Shown one piece after another: positions 17,663 to 26,074 of a stretch of 64,000 bases of DNA. Position numbers and translations under genes: made by a program. The notes beneath the pieces were generated by a model. It was not told the DNA's origin, did no database searches, and saw nothing but the letters and a program-made list of their open reading frames with translations. The stretch lies in NCBI RefSeq assembly GCF_002807685.1, contig NZ_PEAX01000002.1:186001-250000 (forward strand). Reading direction: 5' to 3'. The stretch is from Neoalteromonas flava. Lineage in GTDB: Bacteria; Pseudomonadota; Gammaproteobacteria; Enterobacterales; Alteromonadaceae. Each line of letters opens with the position of its first letter. The first letter of the stretch is position 1.

Positions 17663-18660
17663 TTGGCTAAAGTCCGAGCCCCCATAGTACTTAGCACCAC
17701 CTTCGCTAAATCATCGTCATTCACAGAGAAACGGTTAATATCGAAGGGATCAATAGGAGCTACGTTAAAATGCGGTTCATTATTAAACGCCAAGGCATAA
17801 CCACTTTGTTGGACTATCGCTTTGGTTGTGTCGTCAAAACAATGATGTCGACCGACGGGATACGCAATCACCTTTACTGAGTTATTCAGTTCTCGCTCGA
17901 TGATCGCTTTCGATTCTGCGATTTCGTAACGTTGCTCATCTTCACTCAAGCGAGAGAGGATATGGTGGTTAATAGTGTGCGATCCGATTTCCATGCCATC
18001 ATCAGCCAATTGCTTAACTTGCTTCCAATTCATAAAAAGCTGCTGCTCAGCTGCTTTAGACTTGGAATCAACATTTGGAAACTGTGCACGCAGGTGCTCT
18101 AAAACCTGCTGCGCGGTATAATTCTCCAGACGTTTAGCTCGGTAGATAAAACTGCGAATGTCTTTATCAAGCGTCGCTTGGCTTATCGGTACTGCTACGT
18201 CTTCGCCGGGAAAGGTGACCGACTGACCGACATTGCTACGTAAGATATAAGCCATTTCATCCCACCACGGGATCTCTGTACCACTGATCAAGCTTGTTGG
18301 CAGGAAAAACACCCCCTTAACTGCCGCTTGCTTCATCGCTGGGTAGGCTAAGGTGTAATTATCCAAATAACCATCATCAAAGGTAATGATTGCATATCGC
18401 TTACTGACTTGGGGAGCTTGCACAATCTCGGCTAACTGAGCCACATCGACAAGCTCAAAATGGCTACTAATGATTTCTAAATGCTTCTCAAAAGTGCTTT
18501 GACTGCAAGAAAAAATATCTCGGTCAAAGTCAGTTGCAGTGCTGTCGCCAATCCGGTGATAGTTGAACACATAAACACCGTTGGGTAAAAACCGCCACAC
18601 AAACCGACGTAATTGAGTCGTCGCGATGACACGCCTGATCAGGCGTTTTACTTTATTCAC
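17659..18660 (-). CDS. Polysaccharide deacetylase (CE4/NodB-type)
   Basis: The 333-aa protein has the NodB-homology signature: YHRI near residue 35, TFDDGY at 93-98 with the catalytic and metal Asp pair, GSHTINHH (metal His residues) and a late VIAYPVGRHH. It removes N- or O-acetyl groups from a polysaccharide or lipid-linked sugar. It lacks the VDVEDYF opening of the dedicated XrtA-associated deacetylase family, so it is a more general CE4 member. It starts with GTG, overlaps the upstream gene by 8 bp and the GNAT gene by 4 bp. Deacetylation followed by the GNAT reaction would replace one acyl group with another; that coupling is inference. Confidence 0.87.
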   Translation of the reverse strand: MNKVKRLIRRVIATTQLRRFVWRFLPNGVYVFNYHRIGDSTATDFDRDIFSCSQSTFEKHLEIISSHFELVDVAQLAEIVQAPQVSKRYAIITFDDGYLDNYTLAYPAMKQAAVKGVFFLPTSLISGTEIPWWDEMAYILRSNVGQSVTFPGEDVAVPISQATLDKDIRSFIYRAKRLENYTAQQVLEHLRAQFPNVDSKSKAAEQQLFMNWKQVKQLADDGMEIGSHTINHHILSRLSEDEQRYEIAESKAIIERELNNSVKVIAYPVGRHHCFDDTTKAIVQQSGYALAFNNEPHFNVAPIDPFDINRFSVNDDDLAKVVLSTMGARTLAK

Positions 18661-19849
18661 CGGAGTCAGCCATTTGTGCTAGCGAACGAAACGTCGGTTT
18701 CGGTAACAAGAAGTCGCGGTAATCATTAGGGTTGCCCGACTTACCGGCCTCCGCGGCTTTCGCAATATTATACATTTCACGGGCAGACACATAATGTAGC
18801 ATGTAGTCCTTGCCGTCATTGTAATGAGTTTCTAGATAATCATGCATTTGATGCCGTGGCGCCCCCAATAACGTTTCCTTGTCTTGTTCCTGAGTACCAT
18901 GAGTATGCACTTTAACGAAAATCCATTCCGGCCGTCCTTTTACGTGAATATTCGACTCAACCCACTGTTTTACTCGAATATCGAGTGGTGGTGCCGTCTT
19001 TCTCACATCTGCATTCTCAATATGCGGCATTCCTGATGCGGTTTTCCACTTAAAATTCAAACCGATCGGGCCTTGGATCAGCATCAAGTCACCGCTTGGG
19101 GCCTTCCCAACCTCTACATCAACCCCAGTATCATGGGATTTACAAGCGCCATCTTTTCCTTGCGCATAATAAATTGAATTTATCTTGCTGGTCTGCGCTG
19201 GGCTTGGTGCGCAAGGCAATGTCATATCAACATAACACCCCGACTCACGAAGTACCTTCAACTCATTGTCAACGCCGCAATGAATACCACCAGGCAGTGA
19301 ATTATCTAATGCCCAGTTACCGTGAATAAACGCGTATTGGACTTGTCCTGTTTCAGGATGAACGGGTAATGCTCCGTGCTGTTCATGTAAGGTTACCGCA
19401 AAATCACTCAGTACTTTGTGTAAATTTTCAGCCGTATCATCAGCATGGTGTAGGTGGATTTCGATCTCACCAAATCCGCGCTGACATAGGTCAGAAAGCT
19501 TAGCTAAATGCTCATGCCGGTATTCTTCTTCCGGATAAAAAAAACTGTGCTTTGGATGGCATCCATCAGCATCAACGTGTTGTTTCGCCATCTCTGGATA
19601 GAGCGAATACCATCGATCCACACGCTCTCTCTCAAGTTCAATTGAATCATTTTTCCATTGCGGCTCAAAATGATCAACAAAGCAAAACAGGACGTGCTTG
19701 GTACCGTCAACTTTGGGTTGGCTAGCAAACAATGATTGCTTAACGTAAGGCCACAACCAACTGTCCATATTTTTTTTCTTTACAGCAACGATAAATAACG
19801 CCAAGGTCACCAAAACTACCGCACCAACAATTGCGATTGCCCAAATCAT
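18653..19849 (-). CDS. Membrane-anchored protein of unknown family, possibly deacetylase-like
   Basis: I do not recognise this 398-aa family by name. It has one N-terminal membrane anchor (residues 3-24) and a large domain rich in Asp and His motifs: FCFVDHFEPQW, EIEIHLHHADDT, FIHGNWALDNS and FVKVHTHG. These spaced His/Asp clusters look like a metal site on a deacetylase/glycoside-hydrolase barrel, and the gene sits directly upstream of a CE4 deacetylase inside the EPS operon. The start ATG overlaps the stop of the GT2 gene (TAATG). A role in trimming or modifying the polymer at the inner membrane is a reasonable but unproven guess. Confidence 0.6.
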   Translation of the reverse strand: MIWAIAIVGAVVLVTLALFIVAVKKKNMDSWLWPYVKQSLFASQPKVDGTKHVLFCFVDHFEPQWKNDSIELERERVDRWYSLYPEMAKQHVDADGCHPKHSFFYPEEEYRHEHLAKLSDLCQRGFGEIEIHLHHADDTAENLHKVLSDFAVTLHEQHGALPVHPETGQVQYAFIHGNWALDNSLPGGIHCGVDNELKVLRESGCYVDMTLPCAPSPAQTSKINSIYYAQGKDGACKSHDTGVDVEVGKAPSGDLMLIQGPIGLNFKWKTASGMPHIENADVRKTAPPLDIRVKQWVESNIHVKGRPEWIFVKVHTHGTQEQDKETLLGAPRHQMHDYLETHYNDGKDYMLHYVSAREMYNIAKAAEAGKSGNPNDYRDFLLPKPTFRSLAQMADSGE

Positions 19850-20997
19850 TATTTATTCTCCCCCTGGCGAGCCGTTGTTTTCCAGGCCCCAGACTGTCCT
19901 CCGCCGAGAAACTTAATAAACCCCTGCGCAAGGGCCAAGTTCATCGACACAAAAAAAGTAATAATCGCAACCAATGCGTTATTCCTTAAGCCGCACTTTT
20001 CACGAGCTAAACCATATACCGCGACGGTATAAAAGAGCAACTGCATAAATAGCACTAGCGCATAAAACGGTTGATGAATAAGTACAATGTTAGTCACCAA
20101 CGCTAATAACATCAGGTGTGGCGCAAACCAGCGCAAAACTTTGTGCGAAAAAAAGCTTAAGGCTAGACTCAACCGCAGTGGCGAGAGCGCCCAAAGATTG
20201 GCAAAAAAGGCACGATAGTTGCCCAACCCGATCCGTACACGACGGCCAAATTCATCGTGCAACGACGGCGCAACTTCTTCATGGGCGACTGCGTGGTCAT
20301 TGTAGATGACGTCATAGCCTTGTTTTTTAACGTTCATCACAATACAAAAATCGTCTACGACAGTGGTGCTTGGCAGAGGCTGATAAAGCTCACGACGAAT
20401 CGCATAAACAGCCCCATTTGCCCCCAACAAGGAACCCATCGATGATTCACGCTTTTTCAAAAACTGTTCGTAGCGCCAATATAAGCTATCGTTGTTGTCA
20501 TTACCGTCGGGGTTGTACAGGTGCAATTCGCCACACACGGCACCTACATTAGGCGTAAAACTCGCGACTAATTTTGTGATTGTATCAGCAGTGAACTCAG
20601 TATTGGCGTCAGTAAAAATCAACACATTAGCCTGGCAGTTTGCCACCAATTCATTCAATACGCTGACTTTACCGCGGTTCTTGGTATGAATATTCACATC
20701 GACTCGCGGATCCTCATTGAATGTCGACAGTATCGCAGGTGTGTTGTCTACGCTGCCATCGGATGCAACTCTTATCGTCAATTCACCGGGATAATCTGAG
20801 GCCAGTAAGTTTTCTATGCGTGCTTTGATGCAAGCCTCTTCATTATAGGCTGATAGCACAACATCAACAGCTGGCCATGCGTCAGGTGCGACCATGGCAA
20901 CCGACTTTTCGGCAACCAAAAATTTCAAAAGTAAGGGGTACAACGCATAGGTATAGACCAGTAGAAATACCGCTGACCAAAACAATATTTCAATCAC
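19849..20997 (-). CDS. Glycosyltransferase family 2, membrane-bound
   Basis: The 382-aa protein has an N-terminal helix, a GT2 catalytic domain and C-terminal helices (about 290-370), the layout of membrane-bound glycan synthases. Motifs are VVLSAYNEEACIKARI, the DxD-like FTDANTEF, VVDDFCIVMNV, and RRVRIGLGNYRAF in place of the Q-x-x-R-W box. It adds a sugar on the cytoplasmic face of the inner membrane. The start is GTG, overlapping the stop of the acetyltransferase gene (GTGA), and its own stop overlaps the next start, so translation is coupled on both sides. Donor sugar unknown. Confidence 0.87.
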   Translation of the reverse strand: MIEILFWSAVFLLVYTYALYPLLLKFLVAEKSVAMVAPDAWPAVDVVLSAYNEEACIKARIENLLASDYPGELTIRVASDGSVDNTPAILSTFNEDPRVDVNIHTKNRGKVSVLNELVANCQANVLIFTDANTEFTADTITKLVASFTPNVGAVCGELHLYNPDGNDNNDSLYWRYEQFLKKRESSMGSLLGANGAVYAIRRELYQPLPSTTVVDDFCIVMNVKKQGYDVIYNDHAVAHEEVAPSLHDEFGRRVRIGLGNYRAFFANLWALSPLRLSLALSFFSHKVLRWFAPHLMLLALVTNIVLIHQPFYALVLFMQLLFYTVAVYGLAREKCGLRNNALVAIITFFVSMNLALAQGFIKFLGGGQSGAWKTTARQGENK

Positions 20998-21500
20998 TGA
21001 CTTTTTCCTATTGGGCGTGCTGGGATACCAACGACAGTTAAGTCATCCTCGACGTCTTTAACCACGACTGCGTTTGCGCCTATTTTTACATTATTACCCA
21101 CTCGTACTCCACCCACAATCTTCGCACCTGCGCCGATAAATACATCGTTACCTATAACTGGAGCTTTGCCCTTCTCGTCACCGATCACGACACCGCTTTC
21201 GATAATAACCCGCTCGCCACCAATAACTTTCGAATTTACTACGATGCCCACCGGATGCATTAAAATCAAGCCTTTTCCGAAGGTCGCTCCAGCGCCAATC
21301 ACACAGCCATTAATGACTTTGTTAAACCATTGGCATAGAAAGGAAAAAGGGATTAACTTGTAGCGCTGAAACCAGCTGGTCATGCGGTACAAAACATTGG
21401 CACTAGTGCCATCACTCATTAACACACGAATGCGCGAAGGTTCAAATCCTTGGGCCTGCCAAAACTCGCGCTTGTAGCGCAGGTCGTCTTTAATCTTCAT
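20994..21500 (-). CDS. Serine-acetyltransferase-like hexapeptide acyltransferase
   Basis: The 168-aa protein has a left-handed beta-helix built from hexapeptide repeats (about residues 70-160: VIGAGATFGKGLIL, VFIGAGAKIVGGVRVGNNV, KIGANAVVVKDV). It ends with the typical VVGIPARPIG. It resembles SatE/CysE-like proteins of EPS loci, which acetylate sugars or sugar nucleotides rather than serine. The N-terminal part is too short for a full CysE domain, so cysteine synthesis is unlikely. It starts at an ATG that overlaps the upstream stop (ATGA). Confidence 0.83.
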   Translation of the reverse strand: MKIKDDLRYKREFWQAQGFEPSRIRVLMSDGTSANVLYRMTSWFQRYKLIPFSFLCQWFNKVINGCVIGAGATFGKGLILMHPVGIVVNSKVIGGERVIIESGVVIGDEKGKAPVIGNDVFIGAGAKIVGGVRVGNNVKIGANAVVVKDVEDDLTVVGIPARPIGKSQ

Positions 21501-22624
21501 AGTGGTTTTAATTCGGTCAACTTATCAACAACGGTTTGTGCATTCTTCGCCCAGTCAAAATTTTGCGCGTGCTGCGCCAACTTTTGTTTATTCCAATTTT
21601 TTGCGAGCGCAAGCCTCAATCCCTTCAGTAATTCAGCTGTGGACTGAGGCTCTACCAATACACCGGTCTCTGCGTTAACAATTTCAGGGATCCCACCAAC
21701 AGTTGTCGCAATAACTGGCACGCCCGAAGCAAGAGCCTCAAGCAATACATTGGGTACACCCTCGCGATAGCTGGGCAGTACTAAAAAATCGGCCTGACGC
21801 AACTCACTAGCAACGCTATCGAGTGGCATAGCGCCAAGAAACTCAACCTGAGATTGGATCCCATACTCTTGGCATTTAGCTTTTAGAGTTGCATCCTCGG
21901 GCCCTTTACCGATGATGCTCAACTGACAGTTTTCGTTTTCAATCAACTTACTGAAGGCTTCGATCAACTCAAAGACCCCCTTAGTTTGAATTAAACTACC
22001 GATAAAAATCAGTTTGGTTGATTCGCCTTTTACAGGCGGCTCATCCAACGGATAAAAGACGTCTCGATTGACCCCATTATAATTCACGGATACTTTTTGC
22101 GATGAAAATCCCAGCTCAACTAAACGATCGACCAGTGCTTGACTAGGACAAAACACATGGGCAAGCGCAGTGCGGATCGACAACACTTTGCGCACTTTAT
22201 TGACGTCCTGTAAATGGTAATTCACGTCTGTACCATGAGTCTTAGCGATGCAAGGTATTCCATTATGCGCAGCGAATTTAGCACTTGCGACCACGTCGGG
22301 GTATAACCAGGCAGCATATATCGCGTCAGGCTTCTTGCTCAAGAGTTTTCGCTGATATCTCCTGAGTGCGATATATTGAAAGAAAGGCGCTAAACGAGCG
22401 CCTATTCTGGGTATGTGAAAATATGGGATGAACAGCAGATCATCACTTTCAGAAATTTGCTTGCGATGGCGCAACCATTCAGGGAAAGTGACCAAAACTG
22501 CGATGGTCAAATTGACCGATTGCCCTAACCTTTCAAATTGTTGTCGGTTAAATGCTGCTCGCGTCGGATCCCAAGGCGTCGGATAAAGATTAGTGATCGC
22601 CAAGAGATTAAAATCAATTCGCAT
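21497..22624 (-). CDS. Glycosyltransferase family 4
   Basis: The GT-B fold enzyme has about 375 aa. It starts LLAITNLYPTPWDPTRAAF, carries KTHGTDVNY in the acceptor domain, then LIFIGSLIQTKGVFELIEAF and the E-x7-E segment PSYREGVPNVLLEALASG followed by VGGIPEIV. The frame is open to 22684, but Met at 22624 has an AGGA ribosome-binding site ten bases upstream and gives the usual family N-terminus, so I use it. This overlaps the preceding gene by 11 bp. Together with the next gene it builds part of the EPS repeat unit; donor unknown. Confidence 0.88.
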   Translation of the reverse strand: MRIDFNLLAITNLYPTPWDPTRAAFNRQQFERLGQSVNLTIAVLVTFPEWLRHRKQISESDDLLFIPYFHIPRIGARLAPFFQYIALRRYQRKLLSKKPDAIYAAWLYPDVVASAKFAAHNGIPCIAKTHGTDVNYHLQDVNKVRKVLSIRTALAHVFCPSQALVDRLVELGFSSQKVSVNYNGVNRDVFYPLDEPPVKGESTKLIFIGSLIQTKGVFELIEAFSKLIENENCQLSIIGKGPEDATLKAKCQEYGIQSQVEFLGAMPLDSVASELRQADFLVLPSYREGVPNVLLEALASGVPVIATTVGGIPEIVNAETGVLVEPQSTAELLKGLRLALAKNWNKQKLAQHAQNFDWAKNAQTVVDKLTELKPL

Positions 22625-23822
22625 CCAACAATTCCTGATAAGCTTTTTGATATTGCTTAGCGGTATTGTGCCAGTTTCTAACATCCGTCACGAAGGCCAA
22701 CCCATTTTCGGCCATCTGCTGTAGCTTATCGGTCTCGTCAATATTTGCTAAAACGGCTTCCGCGATGGCTTGTGGCGAATCTGGCTTGAACAAAATCCCC
22801 GTCTTGCCATGTTCAATAAGCTCGCGATGGCCGCCAATATCTGAAGCAAATACGGGCTTCATTTGCGCCATTGCCTCTAATGGTTTGAGTGGTGTTACTA
22901 ATTCAGTTAAGCGAATACTTTCGCGTGGGAACAATAATGCATCGGCAACACTATAATAACGACTGACTTGGTCGAAAGGCACTCGCGGAACAAAAGTTAC
23001 GTAATCTTCAACTTGTAGTGACTGTGCCAACGCTCTTAAATTTGCTTCCTCGTTGCCGCCCCCTACTAACAGTAAGTGTACATCTTGGCGCTGTTTAATA
23101 ATCGCTGGCATTGCATTTATAGCGATCGCTAAACCTTCGTACTTAAAAAAAGTACCCACGAAAGCTAACACCTTTTTGTTTGTCAGATTGTACTGCTGCT
23201 GAATTTCGTGGTCGGCTTGCGTGATGACTTTAAACTGCTGGATATCTACTGCATTTGGCGTAACAAATAATTTTTGTGCGCTGATACCACGGGAACGCAA
23301 ATCCTGTTCTAACCCTTGACAAATACAGCTCACTTTATTGACAGTATTAAATGCGTGTTGTTCTATGGCTTTAATTAATTTATAGCGCAGACTGCCTTGT
23401 TTGGTTTTTCCCGTATCAACCGCGGCATCTTCCCACAGCGCCCGAACTTCATAAGCCACAGGAACACCATATTTTTTACCGACTTTAACCGCCGCCAAAG
23501 CGTTAAACATTGGACTGTGCGCTTGAATAACATCTGGTTTTTCTTTTAGATACACCTCTTCAACGCGCTTAGCCAAATGATTAATATACGCCAAATATCC
23601 GACTAAAGGGATCTTGCTGAACACTGACTGAGTGGGTGGGGTCCGGTAGAAACGCATGCCCTCTACGTCTTCTTCCAGTGCACTAAAGTCTTGAAACCGT
23701 TGACTTGTCATTTGACACGTTTCGATGCCGATTTCACGTTGATGTTTCAAGATTGCACGCGAACGCAACGAATACCCACTGATGTTTGGTGGCGAGTATT
23801 CCAATACATGTAAAACTTTCAT
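22614..23822 (-). CDS. Exosortase-A-associated glycosyltransferase (GT4, TIGR04063-like)
   Basis: The opening KVLHVLEYSPPNISGYSLRS and the following AILKHQREIGIET match the recognisable start of the PEP-CTERM/exosortase-A-associated GT4 family (Daro_2409 type). The donor domain has VLAFVGTFFKYEGLAIAINA and PLKPLEAMAQMKPVFASDIG. Length is about 402 aa. The ATG at 23822 with AGGGA upstream is preferred to the longer open frame beginning at 23858, which would overlap the sugar transferase. It is the second gene of the minus-strand EPS operon and adds a sugar to the undecaprenyl-linked primer. Confidence 0.9.
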   Translation of the reverse strand: MKVLHVLEYSPPNISGYSLRSRAILKHQREIGIETCQMTSQRFQDFSALEEDVEGMRFYRTPPTQSVFSKIPLVGYLAYINHLAKRVEEVYLKEKPDVIQAHSPMFNALAAVKVGKKYGVPVAYEVRALWEDAAVDTGKTKQGSLRYKLIKAIEQHAFNTVNKVSCICQGLEQDLRSRGISAQKLFVTPNAVDIQQFKVITQADHEIQQQYNLTNKKVLAFVGTFFKYEGLAIAINAMPAIIKQRQDVHLLLVGGGNEEANLRALAQSLQVEDYVTFVPRVPFDQVSRYYSVADALLFPRESIRLTELVTPLKPLEAMAQMKPVFASDIGGHRELIEHGKTGILFKPDSPQAIAEAVLANIDETDKLQQMAENGLAFVTDVRNWHNTAKQYQKAYQELLDAN

Positions 23823-23832
23823 GATAATGTCC

Positions 23833-25245
23833 CTAACGCCCTTTGCCAAAGAGCACAACTTCTACGGTCCTGATTAAAATCAGCAAGTCCAATAGCAAAC
23901 TTTGATGCTTTACGTAGTACAAGTCAAATTTCAATTTTTCCAAGCTATCTTCGATACTAGCGCCATACGGGTAGTTAAGCTGAGCCCAGCCTGCTAAACC
24001 AGGCTTAACATTGTGACGCTGATTGTAATAAGGGACTTCCTTGATCAATTGCTCCACAAACTCTGGGCGTTCAGGACGTGGACCGATGAAGGACATCTCA
24101 CCTTTGAAAATATTAATTAGTTGAGGTAATTCATCGATACGGTACTTGCGAATAAAGTTACCAATCCGGGTGACTCGATTGTCATTCTTACTCGCCCACT
24201 TGGCACCGTCTTTTTCTGCATCAGGGCGCATACTTCTGAATTTGATAATTTTAAATAACTTGCCATTCATTCCGACGCGTTCTTGTTTGTAGAAAACGGA
24301 AGTTTTGGTTCGACGTCCGTCATCCAGCCAGATGATCAACGCGGTCAAAAGCATAAATGGCCATACAAAAAACAACACACAGAACGCCATAGTGGCGTTT
24401 AGGATATAATCGAGTCCATCGCGCAGATAGTTCTGTGAAGAAAACCCATTCGAATAAATTACCCAACTCGGATACATCAGATTCACGACGATCTGCCCAG
24501 TTTCTCGTTCCATAAAATCGAGTAAATCGGTAACTTCTACACCACGAAAACGACAGTCAAACAAAATGTCAATTGGCAAAGTCCCACGTCTTTGGTCACA
24601 GGCGATGACAACTTCATCAATATCATTGTCTTGCAAAAAGCGACGAAAATGGTTGTCGACTTTAATTTGGATAAGCTTTTCGTTAATAATCCCTTCTTCG
24701 CGGTTATCTCCAGGAATAGGCACAAAGCCGACTAATTCAAAACCCATCCTATCGACATTGCGACGCATCCTCTTTTCAATAATCGAAGCCCTTTCGCCAG
24801 CACCGAGCACTATAATCCGAGTGCGACCGACACCAAGTAGACCTAACCGAGTAGTAAAGTAACGAAAAACTACCAGCGACAGGATAATCGTACCAATGGC
24901 TGAGGGTAAGTAATAAGGATGTAATTGCAGCTTTTGCAACAGGGTGCTGGTGAGTATTTCCACCACGAAGTACGCTAATCCTGCGCTAACGAATATGCGC
25001 CGGATGATGCCGCGAAATGTGACTCTCAGCTTGGCTTCGTACAACCCTACGGATAAAGCGCAAAGTTGGGTAAAGATGATGAGCAATCCAACATTGACCA
25101 CAACCGCTTCCAAGCTGGGTGCCGGGATATCGAATGCTTCTGCTAAGACAAAGCTGACAAGGTAGCTCACGTAACCAATGATTACCGCTTCTGTAACCAC
25201 AAGTGCATTAGAACGTCTAGACTGGTTAGCTTTCGATATTGCCAC
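23833..25245 (-). CDS. Initiating polyprenyl glycosylphosphotransferase, XrtA/PEP-CTERM type (EpsB_2)
   Basis: The 470-aa inner-membrane protein moves a sugar-1-phosphate to undecaprenyl phosphate, the first step of EPS repeat synthesis. About four N-terminal helices and a CoA-binding-like domain (ILGAGERASIIEKRM) come before a fifth helix. The catalytic C-terminal domain follows, with KIIKFRSMRPDAEKDG, RIDELPQLINIFKGEMSFIG and PRPERPEFV. The overall layout and length match the PEP-CTERM-associated sugar transferase family TIGR03013. Translation starts at GTG 25245, five bases after AAGGAG; a nearby ATG is out of frame. It is the first gene of the operon and has a good upstream promoter. Confidence 0.92.
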   Translation of the reverse strand: MAISKANQSRRSNALVVTEAVIIGYVSYLVSFVLAEAFDIPAPSLEAVVVNVGLLIIFTQLCALSVGLYEAKLRVTFRGIIRRIFVSAGLAYFVVEILTSTLLQKLQLHPYYLPSAIGTIILSLVVFRYFTTRLGLLGVGRTRIIVLGAGERASIIEKRMRRNVDRMGFELVGFVPIPGDNREEGIINEKLIQIKVDNHFRRFLQDNDIDEVVIACDQRRGTLPIDILFDCRFRGVEVTDLLDFMERETGQIVVNLMYPSWVIYSNGFSSQNYLRDGLDYILNATMAFCVLFFVWPFMLLTALIIWLDDGRRTKTSVFYKQERVGMNGKLFKIIKFRSMRPDAEKDGAKWASKNDNRVTRIGNFIRKYRIDELPQLINIFKGEMSFIGPRPERPEFVEQLIKEVPYYNQRHNVKPGLAGWAQLNYPYGASIEDSLEKLKFDLYYVKHQSLLLDLLILIRTVEVVLFGKGR

Positions 25246-25327
25246 ATTAACTCCTTAATCGTATTCCTCGACAAATATCGTAGGAATGTGCAAACAAATC
25301 GGGTAGACTTCTTTAAAAATCCTACGC

Positions 25328-25355
25328 ATTATATGCCATCTAAGCACAGGGTAAA
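25328..25355 (-). promoter_or_regulatory. Sigma-70 promoter for the minus-strand EPS operon
   Basis: Read on the minus strand there is a perfect -10 box TATAAT (25333-25328) with TTTACC 16 bases upstream (25355-25350) as a 4/6 -35 box. Transcription would start near 25321, leaving a leader of about 75 nt before the GTG. The start of this leader (TAGGA) can pair weakly with TCCTA near 25280. Confidence 0.5.
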
Positions 25356-25396
25356 CAATAAGTTTATTTGACGATTGCCATAAAGGGAAAGTTGCG

Positions 25397-26023
25397 ATGC
25401 TCTACAGGTTTATAGTTATTACATTCATGGTTCAAAGCTTGATGTTTTTGGTGGGGTGTTCAACGAACAAGCTTCCACCTGCTATTCCAGCGGCTTCCTT
25501 AACCACATCTGTTGACAATTATTCCTACCTGATTGGTCCAGGCGATACATTAAACATATTCGTATGGCGTAACCCTGAAGTGTCGGGCTCATTTATTGTG
25601 CGACCTGATGGCAAGATTACGACGTCTTTAGTAGAAGATCTTGAAGTATCGGGCAAAACACCTACTCAACTCGCTCGCACCCTCGAGGAAGAGCTAGCGA
25701 AGTATATTCGTGAGCCAATAGTAACGGTGAGTGTGACCGGCTTTGTAGGCCCATTTAGCGAGCAGGTACGTGTTATCGGCGAGGCAGTAAATCCACGTTC
25801 AATTAACTATCGTGAGCGCATGACGCTACTTGATTTGATGATTGAGGTTGGAGGCCTTACTGAGTTTGCCGACGGTGATGGGGCTAAGTTAATTCGAGTC
25901 ATCGACAACCAACAACGCGAATTCGATATAGATATTGACACATTAGTGAGACGGGGCGAAATAGAGGCTAATGTCGACCTTTTACCTGGGGATATTATTA
26001 TCATACCTGAAGCGTGGTTTTAG
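25397..26023 (+). CDS. XrtA-system polysaccharide export lipoprotein (Wza-like)
   Basis: The 208-aa lipoprotein carries a lipobox (LVGCS, Cys about residue 22). A polysaccharide-export domain follows (YLIGPGDTLNIFVWRNPEVS, VRPDGKITTSLVEDLEVSGK), then an SLBB-like ligand domain ending LLPGDIIIIPEAWF. It matches the short export protein of exosortase-A loci (TIGR03027 type) that forms the outer-membrane exit for the polymer. It has a good ribosome-binding site (AGGGAA) and begins a four-gene plus-strand operon divergent from the glycosyltransferase operon. Confidence 0.92.
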   Translation: MLYRFIVITFMVQSLMFLVGCSTNKLPPAIPAASLTTSVDNYSYLIGPGDTLNIFVWRNPEVSGSFIVRPDGKITTSLVEDLEVSGKTPTQLARTLEEELAKYIREPIVTVSVTGFVGPFSEQVRVIGEAVNPRSINYRERMTLLDLMIEVGGLTEFADGDGAKLIRVIDNQQREFDIDIDTLVRRGEIEANVDLLPGDIIIIPEAWF

Positions 26024-26074
26024 GAATAAAAGACGGTGAAAATGTCTAAGCTTACGAAGTAGGGTAAAGCGAGA

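Noticed and set aside
25279-25326. CGTAGGA/TCCTACG inverted repeat in the central divergent EPS promoter region
   Set aside because: Only 7-bp arms with a 34-bp spacer, and one arm overlaps the predicted transcription start; too weak to call as an operator by itself.
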